Shown in pieces: positions 53,832 through 62,677 of a stretch of 64,000 nt of DNA. The DNA is from Proteobacteria bacterium UBA981 (GTDB taxonomy: Bacteria > Pseudomonadota > Gammaproteobacteria > Ga0077536). Positions within the stretch are counted from its first letter, which is position 1. Every line of letters starts with the position of its first letter. The DNA lies in NCBI GenBank assembly GCA_002292285.1, contig DBBP01000024.1, forward strand, positions 124,001 to 188,000, read 5' to 3'. The notes beneath the pieces are model-generated. The model made no database searches and was not told the origin of the DNA. It worked only from the letters and a program-made list of their open reading frames with translations. The position numbers and the translations under genes are program-made.

Positions 53832-54230
53832 TTATTCGAATTTTTCGTACGCGCGGCGCAATTCGACCAGCGGATGATCGGCAGACATCTGGAATTTGAC
53901 GAGCAATTCACGAGCTATCATGTCGCGGTCTTGTTGATTGTCCGGAAGTTCGATGTCTGGTGGCACGGTGACCCAGCCGTTGATGTTGCGATCGAATACC
54001 GCAGCGCGATTTTCTTCATAACCCATGTGCACATCTTCCAGCCAGTTCAGATCCTGCCACCCCATGTACTCGAGGTAGGACGCGAGATAAGGCGTCAAGC
54101 GCTCGTAATCGGGCAGTAAGTTGACGTCGTAGCGATAGCCAATCGTCTGCCCGATGAGTTTTTCCCGCTCCGAATCGACGCCGTCTGAATTCAGGTAGTG
54201 GTCGATGTCTCTGGTCGATTTTTCCGTCAT
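53832..54230 (-). CDS. Unknown 132-aa protein within the methylamine cluster
   Basis: Acidic, soluble, 132 aa, with no recognised domain. Aromatic-rich middle: YRYDVNLLPDYERLTPYLASYLEYMGWQDLNWLEDVHMGYEENRAAVF, followed by VPPDIELPDNQQDRDMIARELLVKFQMSADHPLVELRRAYEKFE. It lies between mgsC (34 bases upstream) and mgdA (177 bases downstream) on the same strand. Possible roles: accessory or assembly protein for N-methylglutamate synthase or dehydrogenase. Codon use and acidity look like those of the neighbours, so I regard it as genuine. Confidence 0.75.
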   Translation of the reverse strand: MTEKSTRDIDHYLNSDGVDSEREKLIGQTIGYRYDVNLLPDYERLTPYLASYLEYMGWQDLNWLEDVHMGYEENRAAVFDRNINGWVTVPPDIELPDNQQDRDMIARELLVKFQMSADHPLVELRRAYEKFE

Positions 54231-54263
54231 GTGTGCGTCTCCGCCGATTTGCGCAACACGCGC

Positions 54264-55604
54264 TCAGAACCGGGTCATGTCGGGATGGCCGACGGTGTGT
54301 TGAGTACCTGCCAAAGGAACCTGTGCCATTGCTGAAGCTTCCATCGTCAACGCGGCTAAATCCTCTGGTTCCAGTGAGTGCACATTGGTCTTCCCGCAGG
54401 CGCGCGCCATCATCTGGCATTCGATGGCGAGGCAGTGCAGAAAGTTGTAAACACGTTCAGCGGCCGCATCCGGGTCCAGGCGTGCACGCAAATCCGGGTC
54501 CTGGGTCGCAACACCGACCGGGCAGCGACCGGTGTGGCAGTGATAGCAGGAGCCGGCCGGTACGCCGATTTCTTTTTCGTAGTCGGCTTCAGGAATGTCC
54601 TTATTGCAGTTCAGGGCCATCAACGCCGAGTGACCAATCGCAACAGCATCGGCACCCAGGGCGAGCGCTTTGGCGACGTCGGCGCCGTTGCGGATACCGC
54701 CGGCGTAGATCAGAGTCACTTCGCCGCTCTTGCCGGCATCCTCGATCGCACGTCGCGCCTGGCGAATGGCAGCGATCGCGGGTACACCGGTTTCCTCTGC
54801 AGCGAGGTGCGGGCCGGCGCCAGTGCCGCCCTCCATACCGTCGATGTAGATCGCGTCGGGATCAGTTTTTGCTGCCATCCGCACGTCATCGTAAACGCGC
54901 GCCGCGCCGAGTTTGAGTTGAATCGGGATTTCCCAGTTAGTCGCCTCACGTATTTCCTGAATCTTCAACGCCAGATCGTCCGGCCCCAACCAATCCGGGT
55001 GGCGTGCCGGTGAGCGTTGATCAATCCCGGCCGGGAGAGAACGCATTTCCGCTACCTGATCGGTCACTTTCTGACCCATCAAATGGCCACCGAGTCCGAC
55101 CTTGCAGCCCTGGCCGATAAAAAATTCACAGGCGTCGGCGAGACGCAGATGTTGCGGATTGAAACCGTAACGCGACTGAATGCACTGGTAATACCATTTC
55201 GAGGAGTAACGACGCTCGTCCGGGATCATGCCGCCTTCGCCCGAGCAGGTTGCGGTGCCAGCCATAGTCGCGCCACGTGCCAGCGCGGTTTTGGCTTCAT
55301 ACGACAGCGCGCCAAAACTCATACCGGTAATGTAGATTGGAATGTCTAATACCAATGGGCGTTTGCAGCGTGGACCGATGACCGTTTTCGTTTCGCACTT
55401 TTCGCGATAGCCCTCAATCACGAAGCGCGTCAACGTGCCTGGCAGGAATGTCAGGTCGTCCCAGCCCGGTACTTTCTTGAACATCGAGAAGCCGCGCATG
55501 CGATAGCGCCCGAGTTCGGACTTCACATGGATATCGTTGATCACCTCTTCGGTGAAGATCGGACTCTTGCCGAGAACGTATTTATCGTCGTCTGATTGTG
55601 ACAT
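54264..55604 (-). CDS. mgsC: N-methylglutamate synthase subunit C (FMN glutamate-synthase-like)
   Basis: 446 aa, homologous to the FMN-binding central domain of glutamate synthase. Landmarks: ITGMSFGALSYEAKTALARGATMAGTATCSGEGGM, the TIM-barrel strands PIQLKLGAARVYDDVRMAAKTDPDAIYIDGMEGGTGAGP, LIYAGGIRNGADVAKALALGADAVAIG, and the iron-sulfur Cys cluster CYHCHTGRCPVGVATQDP. Transfers the methylamine moiety to 2-oxoglutarate as part of MgsABC. AAGGA eight bases before the ATG; 22 bases after mgsB. Confidence 0.93.
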   Translation of the reverse strand: MSQSDDDKYVLGKSPIFTEEVINDIHVKSELGRYRMRGFSMFKKVPGWDDLTFLPGTLTRFVIEGYREKCETKTVIGPRCKRPLVLDIPIYITGMSFGALSYEAKTALARGATMAGTATCSGEGGMIPDERRYSSKWYYQCIQSRYGFNPQHLRLADACEFFIGQGCKVGLGGHLMGQKVTDQVAEMRSLPAGIDQRSPARHPDWLGPDDLALKIQEIREATNWEIPIQLKLGAARVYDDVRMAAKTDPDAIYIDGMEGGTGAGPHLAAEETGVPAIAAIRQARRAIEDAGKSGEVTLIYAGGIRNGADVAKALALGADAVAIGHSALMALNCNKDIPEADYEKEIGVPAGSCYHCHTGRCPVGVATQDPDLRARLDPDAAAERVYNFLHCLAIECQMMARACGKTNVHSLEPEDLAALTMEASAMAQVPLAGTQHTVGHPDMTRF

Positions 55605-55626
55605 CGCGTATTTCCTTAGCGCGGAC

Positions 55627-56469
55627 CTAAAGTACGAGCTTCTTCTCGGAGGGTTCCAAATTATCGTAGTTCCACAATTGCTTGCCGGACACGATCTTGG
55701 TCATGTTAGCCAGCCCATTGGGGGCCGTTAGTCCGTACAGATCGAGCTTGCGCTGCAACCACGCTACGTCGAGCTCACCCATGGGCTCCTCGACGGCATC
55801 AACGCCAAGACTCTTTATTTTGCCGGCCACATAAATGGTGCCGTCGTACATCGAGTCGCCAAGGTTGCTACCTGCGTCGCCAAGAACCACCAGCCGACCG
55901 CGCTGCATCATGAAGCCCGAGAACGCGCCGGTGTCACCACCAACCAGAATCGTGCCACCTTTTTGATCGATGCCAGTTCGCGCGCCAACGCTGCCTCTGC
56001 AAATCAGGTCGCCACCGCGAATCGCAGCACCGAATGTCGAACCGGCGTTTTTCTCGATGACAACCGTGCCGGACATCATGTTCTCGGCGCACGACCAACC
56101 GACGCGACCAGTGACGCGTACGTTTGGCCCGTCAAGCAGGCCCAGACCGAAATAGCCCAGGCTGCCTTCCAAAACCAGATTTAATCGATTAAGGATGCCG
56201 ACAGCGATACTGTGCTTGGCGCCCGGGTTGAGTATCTTGATGCTGCCGTGACCGCTTTTCATTAGCTCCCGCAGTTGATCATTGATCTCCCCGGTAGCGA
56301 GATTCTCCGCGTCAATCTCTGCATGTTTATTGATGTCGACGTCATAGGCGAACGGCTGACTGAAGTTCTCATGCGCAGCGGCCGAGAAGAAAACTTGCTG
56401 GCTGCGACCCTTGAGTTGCTCGGTGTGCATGCCGAGCTCATGGGATTTATCCTCGCTCAGGTTTGCCAT
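55627..56469 (-). CDS. mgsB: N-methylglutamate synthase subunit B (GXGXG domain)
   Basis: 280 aa, homologous to the C-terminal GXGXG beta-helix of the glutamate synthase large subunit, a structural module. Repeated turns are visible: VTGRVGWSCAENMMSGTVVIEKNAGSTFGAAIRGGDLICRGSVGARTGIDQKGGTILVGGDTGAFSGFMMQRGRLVVLGDAGSNLGDSMYDG. The ATG overlaps the mgsA stop by 13 bases, so translation is coupled. Confidence 0.92.
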   Translation of the reverse strand: MANLSEDKSHELGMHTEQLKGRSQQVFFSAAAHENFSQPFAYDVDINKHAEIDAENLATGEINDQLRELMKSGHGSIKILNPGAKHSIAVGILNRLNLVLEGSLGYFGLGLLDGPNVRVTGRVGWSCAENMMSGTVVIEKNAGSTFGAAIRGGDLICRGSVGARTGIDQKGGTILVGGDTGAFSGFMMQRGRLVVLGDAGSNLGDSMYDGTIYVAGKIKSLGVDAVEEPMGELDVAWLQRKLDLYGLTAPNGLANMTKIVSGKQLWNYDNLEPSEKKLVL

Positions 56470-57395
56470 ACGCGGACCTCGCCTTCATAGGGATCGAAAG
56501 TGTCAATTTCACGGCCGAAGATGCTGCGGATGGCGACTTCTTCAGACGCCAGCACAACAATATCGTCTGCCTCATACAGAACCATTGGTTTGGCGGCCAT
56601 CACGTCTTTGGCCATGCCGAGTTGATCAGAGGTCGCGAGCAGGTAGGTGAACACACCATCGAGTTCTTCGATTGAGCGCCGCATGGCCGATTCGAGGTTT
56701 TCGCCGCGGTCGATGGCATCGGCGATGTAGACCGCAATCAACTCGGAATCACAATCGGACATGAACCGATGCCCGCGGCGTTCCAGGTCGCGGCGCATGC
56801 TCCAGTAATTCGTCAGCTGCCCGTTGTGCACCACCGAGACGTCAGAGAAGGGGTAAGCCCAGTAGGGGTGCGCCGAGCGAATATCAACGTCGGACTCAGT
56901 CGCCATTCGCGTATGGCCGATAGCATGAGTGCCGCTGAAACCATGCAGCTGGTATTGGTCGCTCACTACCGTCGCGTCGCCAAGGTCTTTGACGAGTTCC
57001 AGTGCATGGCCGATCGATAGGACTTCCACGCCTTCAATGTCTTCGACATAGCTCGCCAGGCGGCGCAAATCTCCAGCAAAGCTGAATTCGTAACGAAACG
57101 CGTATTCAGTCGCCTCGCCCACGCTTGTCAGTTCGACTTCGAGCTCTGCCAGGCGCTTGTCAACTTCCTGTTTGCGCGCCACCATTTGTTCGTGAATGGC
57201 GAAGCCGCTGCGTGCTTCTGCACCTTCCGCGACTTTGAAGCGCATCACAAAACTCTGTTCCGTCCGCGGTGCGCTGTACAACGCAAACCCAGTCGAGTCC
57301 GGGCCGCGATGTTTCATGGCCTGCAGCATTGAAGTCATCTCGCTGCCGATGCCAGCGACGTCGCCGCGATGAATGACGCCCGCTATGCCACACAT
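56457..57395 (-). CDS. mgsA: N-methylglutamate synthase subunit A (class II glutamine amidotransferase)
   Basis: 312 aa starting MCGIAGVIHRG, so the N-terminal Cys nucleophile of Ntn amidotransferases is exposed after Met removal. Further marks: HRGPDSTGFALY, HAIGHTRMATESDVDIRSAHPYWAYPFSDVSVVHNGQLTNYWSMRRDLE. It releases methylamine (or ammonia) from gamma-glutamylmethylamide for transfer to the MgsC site. Start ATG at 57395 with GGGAG seven bases upstream; the frame is open further upstream into gmaS but without biological sense. Confidence 0.92.
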   Translation of the reverse strand: MCGIAGVIHRGDVAGIGSEMTSMLQAMKHRGPDSTGFALYSAPRTEQSFVMRFKVAEGAEARSGFAIHEQMVARKQEVDKRLAELEVELTSVGEATEYAFRYEFSFAGDLRRLASYVEDIEGVEVLSIGHALELVKDLGDATVVSDQYQLHGFSGTHAIGHTRMATESDVDIRSAHPYWAYPFSDVSVVHNGQLTNYWSMRRDLERRGHRFMSDCDSELIAVYIADAIDRGENLESAMRRSIEELDGVFTYLLATSDQLGMAKDVMAAKPMVLYEADDIVVLASEEVAIRSIFGREIDTFDPYEGEVRVWQT

Positions 57396-57414
57396 GGGAA
57401 ATCTCCCGACGCTG

Positions 57415-58890
57415 TCATGGCAGACAGTCGAGATAAGTCTCGACATCCCAATCGGTGACCGTAGCCATGAATTTTTCCCATTCGTCGTTCTTGTACCAAT
57501 GAAATATTTTGTACATGTCGCCGGGCATGGAGGACTTGATGACCTCATCTTCCGCGAGCCGATTGAGCGCATCGCCCAGCGACATGGGTAATTTTTTGAC
57601 TTCCTTGCCTTCTTCCATCGCCTGATAGATGTTGCGGTTCTCTGGCTCGCCCGGATCGATGTCATTAGAAATGCCGTCGTCGAACGCGTTCAGCAGCGCG
57701 GCGCCCATCAAGTAGGGATTCACCATCGAATCGACCGCGCGGTACTCGAAACGGCCAGGGGCCGAAATGCGTAAACCGGTCGTGCGATTCTGATAGCCCC
57801 AATCGGCAAATACAGGGGCCCAAAATCCGGTGTCCCACAAACGCCGATAGGAATTGACGGTCGAACAACCGATGGCTGTGAGGGCGCCGAGATGTTTGAC
57901 GATGCCGCCGACTGCCTGCAGGCCGATTTTCCCGGGTCGCTGAACGTCATCGGTATCCGGCATGAACGTATTCTCGCCGCCGCCGCGATACGTAAAGACA
58001 TCGTCCATGCCGGGTAGCGGGTCCTGGTGCAGCCGGTTCATTTGCTGTTCGCCGCCGCGCCAAAGAGAAATATTGTGGTGGCAGCCAGATGCGGAAACGC
58101 CCATGAAGGGCTTGGACATAAAGCACGCAATAAGATTGTTCTCGCGCGCTACTTGTGCGCAAATTTGCCGATAGGTCGAGAGTCGATCGGCGTTCCGTAC
58201 GACGTCATCGAAAGTCCAGTTCAATTCGAGCTGCCCGGGCGCATCTTCATGGTCGCCCTGAATCATGTCGAGTCCCATCGCATGGCAGTAGTCGATGACC
58301 TGCATAAACACCGGACGCAGGCTTTCGAACTGATCGATGTGATAGCAGTAGGGTTTGGAAAAGCCGCCGTCCGGCTTGCCATCCTCGCCGCGTTTCAGCC
58401 ACATCATTTCCGGTTCAGTGCCGATGCGAAAATCCAGTTGGTGTTTGCCCTGGAATTCGGCATGCGCACGTTTAAGGTTGCCGCGGCAATCTGAGTCGAG
58501 AAATGCACCCGGATTCTCGCGTTCTTCTCGATTGCGAAAACACACGCAAAACACGCGCGCGACGCGCTTGTCCCACGGCAGCTGGCAGAATGTTTCGGGA
58601 TCCGGAATACCCACCAGCTCCATCGCCTCAGGTCCGTAACCGATGTAGTCGCCGTGCCGATCGACGAACAGGTTCGCAGTCGCGCCATAAACTAACTGGA
58701 AGCCGCGCTCGGCGGTGCGTTCCCAGTGGTCGGCCGGGATACCCTTGCCGACGATGCGGCCAGTGACCGAGATGAACTGATAGTAGACATAGCGAATACC
58801 GAGTTCATCGATTTTCGCGCGCACCTGTTTGACGAGGTCGTCGCGGCCATCGCTGTGCACATAGCGTTCCAGATCGGTCTCATTCGGCAT
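57415..58890 (-). CDS. gmaS: Gamma-glutamylmethylamide synthetase (glutamine synthetase family)
   Basis: 491 aa, glutamine synthetase superfamily. Catalytic blocks: TEPEMMWLKRG (metal Glu), DMIQGDHEDAPGQLELNW, FMSKPFMGVSASGCHHNISLW, STVNSYRRLWDTGFWAP and RFEYRAVDSMVNPYLMGAALLNAF. The cluster context with mgsABC and mgdABCD points to ATP-dependent ligation of methylamine to glutamate. A GlnT-type glutamine synthetase cannot be excluded from sequence alone, and this ligase is longer than most described GmaS enzymes. GGGAG lies eight bases before the ATG at 58890. First gene of the 12.7-kb cluster. Confidence 0.88.
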   Translation of the reverse strand: MPNETDLERYVHSDGRDDLVKQVRAKIDELGIRYVYYQFISVTGRIVGKGIPADHWERTAERGFQLVYGATANLFVDRHGDYIGYGPEAMELVGIPDPETFCQLPWDKRVARVFCVCFRNREERENPGAFLDSDCRGNLKRAHAEFQGKHQLDFRIGTEPEMMWLKRGEDGKPDGGFSKPYCYHIDQFESLRPVFMQVIDYCHAMGLDMIQGDHEDAPGQLELNWTFDDVVRNADRLSTYRQICAQVARENNLIACFMSKPFMGVSASGCHHNISLWRGGEQQMNRLHQDPLPGMDDVFTYRGGGENTFMPDTDDVQRPGKIGLQAVGGIVKHLGALTAIGCSTVNSYRRLWDTGFWAPVFADWGYQNRTTGLRISAPGRFEYRAVDSMVNPYLMGAALLNAFDDGISNDIDPGEPENRNIYQAMEEGKEVKKLPMSLGDALNRLAEDEVIKSSMPGDMYKIFHWYKNDEWEKFMATVTDWDVETYLDCLP

Positions 58891-58997
58891 AGCTGGTTCT
58901 CCCGGGCGGCTTCGTAATCTAGCGCGATTGGCAGCAACTGCTGCTGGCTCGGCGCCTTGCTGCTGAGTGGCACTCGTTGCCGTGTCTTTTGGCGACC

Positions 58998-59013
58998 GTT
59001 TAGCAGGCTAAAC
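58998..59013. promoter_or_regulatory. Inverted repeat upstream of the gmaS cluster
   Basis: GTTTAGC-AG-GCTAAAC, a perfect 7+2+7 repeat, 108 bases upstream of the gmaS ATG. It may be the operator for the cluster. No second copy was seen upstream of the regulator or Amt gene, so binding by the XRE-cupin protein is a guess. Confidence 0.35.
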
Positions 59014-59096
59014 CGCGCTCGACGCAGGTTGCATAAGATGCACTTTTTGTTTCACCGAGTAAACCACCAGCAAGCTCGACTCAAGCCCCGGTGGCC

Positions 59097-59684
59097 TCAC
59101 ATTCGTGCGCGCGGGGTCAGGTCAGGAATAGCAGGTTCGCAGATCGCCGTTGACCAATCCGGCAGCAATTCGAGCACGCAAACTTGCGCGGGCAATGCGG
59201 AGTTGAACAACGCGTTGTGCCAGTAAGTCGCTGACCACTCGGGTGTGCTCTGCTGCACCTGCCTGAAGGTGGCCGGAAAGCTAAAACGTTGCCCGAACTG
59301 CTCGAAATGCACCGTGCCGTGGCGAGTTTCGAGTATTGCCCGGACGCGTTCGGACGGCCACGCGAACGTTGCGGTCAGGCGGTCAGAGAATTCGTCCGGG
59401 TGCTGGAAATAGGCACTTTGAACGGCCGTCATAACCGCTTCGTAGCGCTCTTTCGGCGAGCGAGAGCTGTGATAAATCTGCCGGAAGTGAGCTGCATCGG
59501 CGCTGGCATCGTGTTTGACAAGTACGCTGGTGAAGCGGCCTAGATCCTGCCCGCCCTCAGCCATGAGTTGCGGACACATGCCGAGCGACGGGCGCCCGTC
59601 GGTGTGGCGGACGGCGTGCTGACGGATGCGGCACTGCCACGCCACAAATGCCGTGGCGACAGGATGGACAGGGCTATCTCTCAT
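59097..59684 (-). CDS. Conserved hypothetical protein
   Basis: 195 aa from the ATG at 59684 (MRDSPVHPVATAFVAWQCRIRQ). No recognised catalytic motif. Blocks that look family-like are AAHFRQIYHSSRSPKERYEAVMTAVQSAYFQHPDEFSDRLTATF and ATYWHNALFNSALPAQVCVLELLPDWS. The start has no strong ribosome site, and an in-frame GTG at 59786 is an alternative. Similar uncharacterised proteins occur in other proteobacteria, as I recall; the family has no assigned function. Divergent from the PhyH gene at 59812. Confidence 0.75.
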   Translation of the reverse strand: MRDSPVHPVATAFVAWQCRIRQHAVRHTDGRPSLGMCPQLMAEGGQDLGRFTSVLVKHDASADAAHFRQIYHSSRSPKERYEAVMTAVQSAYFQHPDEFSDRLTATFAWPSERVRAILETRHGTVHFEQFGQRFSFPATFRQVQQSTPEWSATYWHNALFNSALPAQVCVLELLPDWSTAICEPAIPDLTPRARM

Positions 59685-59811
59685 GGCAATAAATAGTACC
59701 GGTCCAAACGTTCGGCGGCGAGGCGCGTGGGTGCGTGCGCTGAGGAATGAGCGTAGTAGCTCCGCTGGTGCGCGGTTAACATTCACCGTATCCAGAACGG
59801 ATCACGCATTA

Positions 59812-60669
59812 ATGTCGGTCGTCAGGCTCAATTCCGAACAAATCGCCACGTTCCGGCGCGATGGATTCGTGGTGGCCGAGAGGCTCGTCGACTCAGCCGA
59901 GGTCGCGAATCTCCGCGTGCGAATCGCTGCGCTGTTTGCGGGTGAATACCAGACCGGAGTGATGCCTGATGAGGTTAACTGGCGCGCCGGGCGCGACCCT
60001 GAGACTGCGACACGACAACTGTGCAACAGCTGGAAAGCCGACTCCCAGTTGGCAGTGACGGTCATGCGTTCCGATATCGGGCGTGCCTGCGCGACCCTGG
60101 CCGGCTGGCGCGGAGCGCGGGTGAATCAGGACAACTTGTTCTGGAAACCGCCTGGCGCCCGTGCGATCGGCTTTCACCAGGACTCGGCTTACGAACAATG
60201 GGTAGTGCCGGACGATATGGTGAGTTGCTGGATTGCGCTCGACGACACCAGCGCTCGTGGCGGTACGGTGGAGTATGTTCGCGGTTCCCATCAGTGGGGC
60301 CCCGGGCGACGGGAAGTCGCGTTTCATGCTCCAGACGAGCCGTTTGTGGACGCCGCGCAGGCGGCGCGCGATGCCGGGGTCGACAACCCGCAGCGTGTCG
60401 CGATTGAGGTCAAGGCTGGTGACGCTGTTTTTCATCACGGCTGGGTGTGGCACGGGTCGCAAACCAACCTCGGCGATACCATGCGCCGATCGCTGGTGGT
60501 TCACTGCATGGCGGATACGGCGCAGTTTCATCCGACCTCCGTGGGCCCGATCTACAGTCGCTACAAGCGCTTCAACGATCTCGATATGGACGAATCATTT
60601 TTTCCCATCACCTGGCGCGAAGATGGCTATCGCAGCCCGCTTGTCGACGCTGTCTTGACGCGCTCCTGA
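59812..60669 (+). CDS. Phytanoyl-CoA dioxygenase family protein (PhyH)
   Basis: 285 aa. Iron ligands H122 and D124 in GFHQDSAYEQWV, distal His in AVFHHGWVWHGSQTN, and the 2-oxoglutarate-contacting Arg in MRRSLVVHCM. N-terminal LNSEQIATFRRDGFVVAERLVDSAEVANLRVRI is the standard PhyH opening, which supports the ATG at 59812; the frame is open back to 59626. Third PhyH paralogue in the window; it differs strongly from the other two. Substrate unknown. Confidence 0.9.
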   Translation: MSVVRLNSEQIATFRRDGFVVAERLVDSAEVANLRVRIAALFAGEYQTGVMPDEVNWRAGRDPETATRQLCNSWKADSQLAVTVMRSDIGRACATLAGWRGARVNQDNLFWKPPGARAIGFHQDSAYEQWVVPDDMVSCWIALDDTSARGGTVEYVRGSHQWGPGRREVAFHAPDEPFVDAAQAARDAGVDNPQRVAIEVKAGDAVFHHGWVWHGSQTNLGDTMRRSLVVHCMADTAQFHPTSVGPIYSRYKRFNDLDMDESFFPITWREDGYRSPLVDAVLTRS

Positions 60670-60774
60670 GCGCGCCCCGGCTGGTCTCATCCGCGCGGTC
60701 GCCCCCCGACCGGCGATCCCGCCGCGCCATCAACCCCAGTACACTGTCGCGCTTGGTATTGAAACGGACCTAAC

Positions 60775-61698
60775 GTGGAATTTCTCTGGATCCCGATCAG
60801 CGTATTTGCGGCACTGATGCAATCGGTGCGCACGGCTGCCCAGAAGACGCTCAATCAGAGTATGTCGACGATGGGCACGACTTACGTCCGTTCGTTGTTC
60901 GGGCTGCCGATCCTTGGCCTGTTCCTCGCCCTCGTGTTGTTTTGGCAAGGCGGCGGCGTGCCGGACTTCACCGCAGCTTATCTCGGCTATTGCGCGCTTG
61001 GTGCGCTGGTGCAGGTCCTCGCGACGGCGTTACTCATTCGCATGTTTACGCTGAAAAGTTTCGCGGTCGGCAGCATGCTGACCAAGACCGACATTCTCAT
61101 GACGGCCGTGATCGGTTCCTTGTTCTTCACCGAATCGATCTCGCCGCTGGGCTGGTTGGCCGTACTCGTGGTATTAGCCGGTGTGTTGCTGATGTTGGCT
61201 GGCAAACTCGGCCCAAGTACCTTGCTTGCCAGCGGCGAGACGCTGAGCGATGCGTTGCTCGGCAAAGCCACGCAGGTGGCGTTGGCTTGCGCGTTGCTGT
61301 TTACGATGTCCTATCTCGCGATTCGGGAGGCGACTTTGATTCTGCAACCGGGGAGTTTTCTGTGGCGAGGTGGCTGGACAGTGGTCGTCGTGACAAGTAT
61401 GCAGACGCTGGGACTCGGTGCCTGGTTACTGGTGCGCGAGCCACGTGTATTCCGGCAGTTGTGGCCAAATCGTCGCATCATCAGTTTCATCGGCTTCACC
61501 AGTGCGCTCGGTTCGATTGGCTGGTTTACAGCGTTTGCGCTTGAAAACGCCTCCTATGTGCGCGCGGTTGGGCAGATTGAGGCGCTCTTCACCATCGCGA
61601 TTTCGTGGTTCTATTTCCGCGAATCACTGAACCGAATCGAGCTCAGCGGCATTGTGGTGATGGTCGTGGGCGTGCTGATGTTCCGGATGGTGGATTAA
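60775..61698 (+). CDS. EamA/DMT-superfamily transporter
   Basis: 307-aa drug/metabolite transporter with ten predicted helices in two EamA halves. The first half ends in KTDILMTAVIGSLFFTESISPLGWLAVLVVLAGVLLML and the second in GQIEALFTIAISWFYFRESLNRIELSGIVVMVVGVLMF, the duplicated EamA signature (helix with Glu-Ser). Start is a GTG at 60775 with only a weak CGGA upstream. Cargo unknown, often amino acids or metabolites. No partner gene. Confidence 0.9.
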   Translation: MEFLWIPISVFAALMQSVRTAAQKTLNQSMSTMGTTYVRSLFGLPILGLFLALVLFWQGGGVPDFTAAYLGYCALGALVQVLATALLIRMFTLKSFAVGSMLTKTDILMTAVIGSLFFTESISPLGWLAVLVVLAGVLLMLAGKLGPSTLLASGETLSDALLGKATQVALACALLFTMSYLAIREATLILQPGSFLWRGGWTVVVVTSMQTLGLGAWLLVREPRVFRQLWPNRRIISFIGFTSALGSIGWFTAFALENASYVRAVGQIEALFTIAISWFYFRESLNRIELSGIVVMVVGVLMFRMVD

Positions 61699-61796
61699 AC
61701 GCCGAGGACATCTGGGTAGGCGACGAGAACAAATAATGGCGATTCCACTGGCCGTGCTCAGCTAAACTGGCATTCTGTTTTCTGCGGGGCGCCCAT

Positions 61797-62582
61797 ATGA
61801 CTTCAACCAACCAAGCTAATTCTTCTCACAACGATGCCGAGGTCGCACTAATCGTCGGCGGCGGTCCGGGCGTCAGTTCCAGCTGCGCGCGATTGTTCGC
61901 CAGCCAGGGTATGAAAGTGGCAGTCGCTGCACGCACGCCGGATAAGCCGGTCCTGCAGACGCTACAGGCCGAGCATAAGGTGAATTTGTACGCCTGCGAC
62001 GCCAGCGATCCACAATCCGTCGCCGCGCTGTTCGAATCAGTCACAGCCGACCTCGGGCGTCCGCGCCTGGTCGTGCACAACATCGACGGCAGAACAGTGG
62101 ATATTTTCCGCAAGGAGATCACTGAGGCTGATACCAGCCTGGTTGCCGATGTGTTGAGAAATTCTGCGTTCAGCGCGTTTCTGGTCGGTCAACAGGCGGC
62201 AATTAGTATGCTCGCCGGCGACGCGCCGGAAGGTGACCAGCACCGTGGCACGATCATTTTCACCAATGCCAGTGCGGCGTTTAAGGGCTATCCCAAGAGC
62301 GGCGCTTTTGCGATGTCTTCGCATGCAAAAGCCGGGCTGGCCCAGAGCATGGCGCGTGAGCTGATGCCCAAAGGTATTCACGTCGCACATGTGCCAATAG
62401 ACACGGCGATTGGTTGGACTCAGGAAGACGGTTCGCGCTGGCATCGCCTGGCAGGGACGGCGGTAGACGACAACATGTCCGATCCCTCTTACATCGCAGA
62501 CACCTATCTGCACCTGCACCGCCAACACCGCTCGACCTGGACGTTTGAGATGGTGGTGAGGCCTTGGGTCGAGACCTGGTAG
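61797..62582 (+). CDS. SDR-family protein lacking the canonical catalytic Tyr
   Basis: 261 aa, Rossmann fold. NAD(P) motif VALIVGGGPGVSSSCARLFASQGMKVAVAARTP, then LVVHNIDG and TIIFTNASAAFKGYPKSGAFAMSSHAKAGLAQSMARELMPKGIHVAHVPIDTAIG. In the YxxxK motif the Lys (HAKAG) remains but the Tyr position is Ser. Such SDR variants occur in a branch with AxxKxALxxLAQSxARE and may still bind the cofactor; whether this one reduces anything is open. A strong terminator follows at 62597. Confidence 0.85.
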   Translation: MTSTNQANSSHNDAEVALIVGGGPGVSSSCARLFASQGMKVAVAARTPDKPVLQTLQAEHKVNLYACDASDPQSVAALFESVTADLGRPRLVVHNIDGRTVDIFRKEITEADTSLVADVLRNSAFSAFLVGQQAAISMLAGDAPEGDQHRGTIIFTNASAAFKGYPKSGAFAMSSHAKAGLAQSMARELMPKGIHVAHVPIDTAIGWTQEDGSRWHRLAGTAVDDNMSDPSYIADTYLHLHRQHRSTWTFEMVVRPWVETW

Positions 62583-62596
62583 CCTGTCGAACGTGA

Positions 62597-62636
62597 CTCA
62601 GTTCGGCGGCTTAGACGCTTCGCCGAACTGAGTTTT
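62597..62636 (+). terminator. Intrinsic terminator after SDR gene
   Basis: Perfect 12-bp stem CTCAGTTCGGCG (62597-62608) paired with 62621-62632, 12-base loop, then TTTT. Fifteen bases after the SDR stop codon; it also lies downstream of the convergent repeat-protein gene. Confidence 0.85.
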
Positions 62637-62677
62637 GCGCGGTGCGTGGGACGACTATGAAGCCCGGGACGACGTGT

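Noticed and set aside
58960..58990. Possible sigma-54 promoter (TGGCAC...TTGC)
   Set aside because: The spacing between the two elements is three bases instead of five, and it points away from gmaS.
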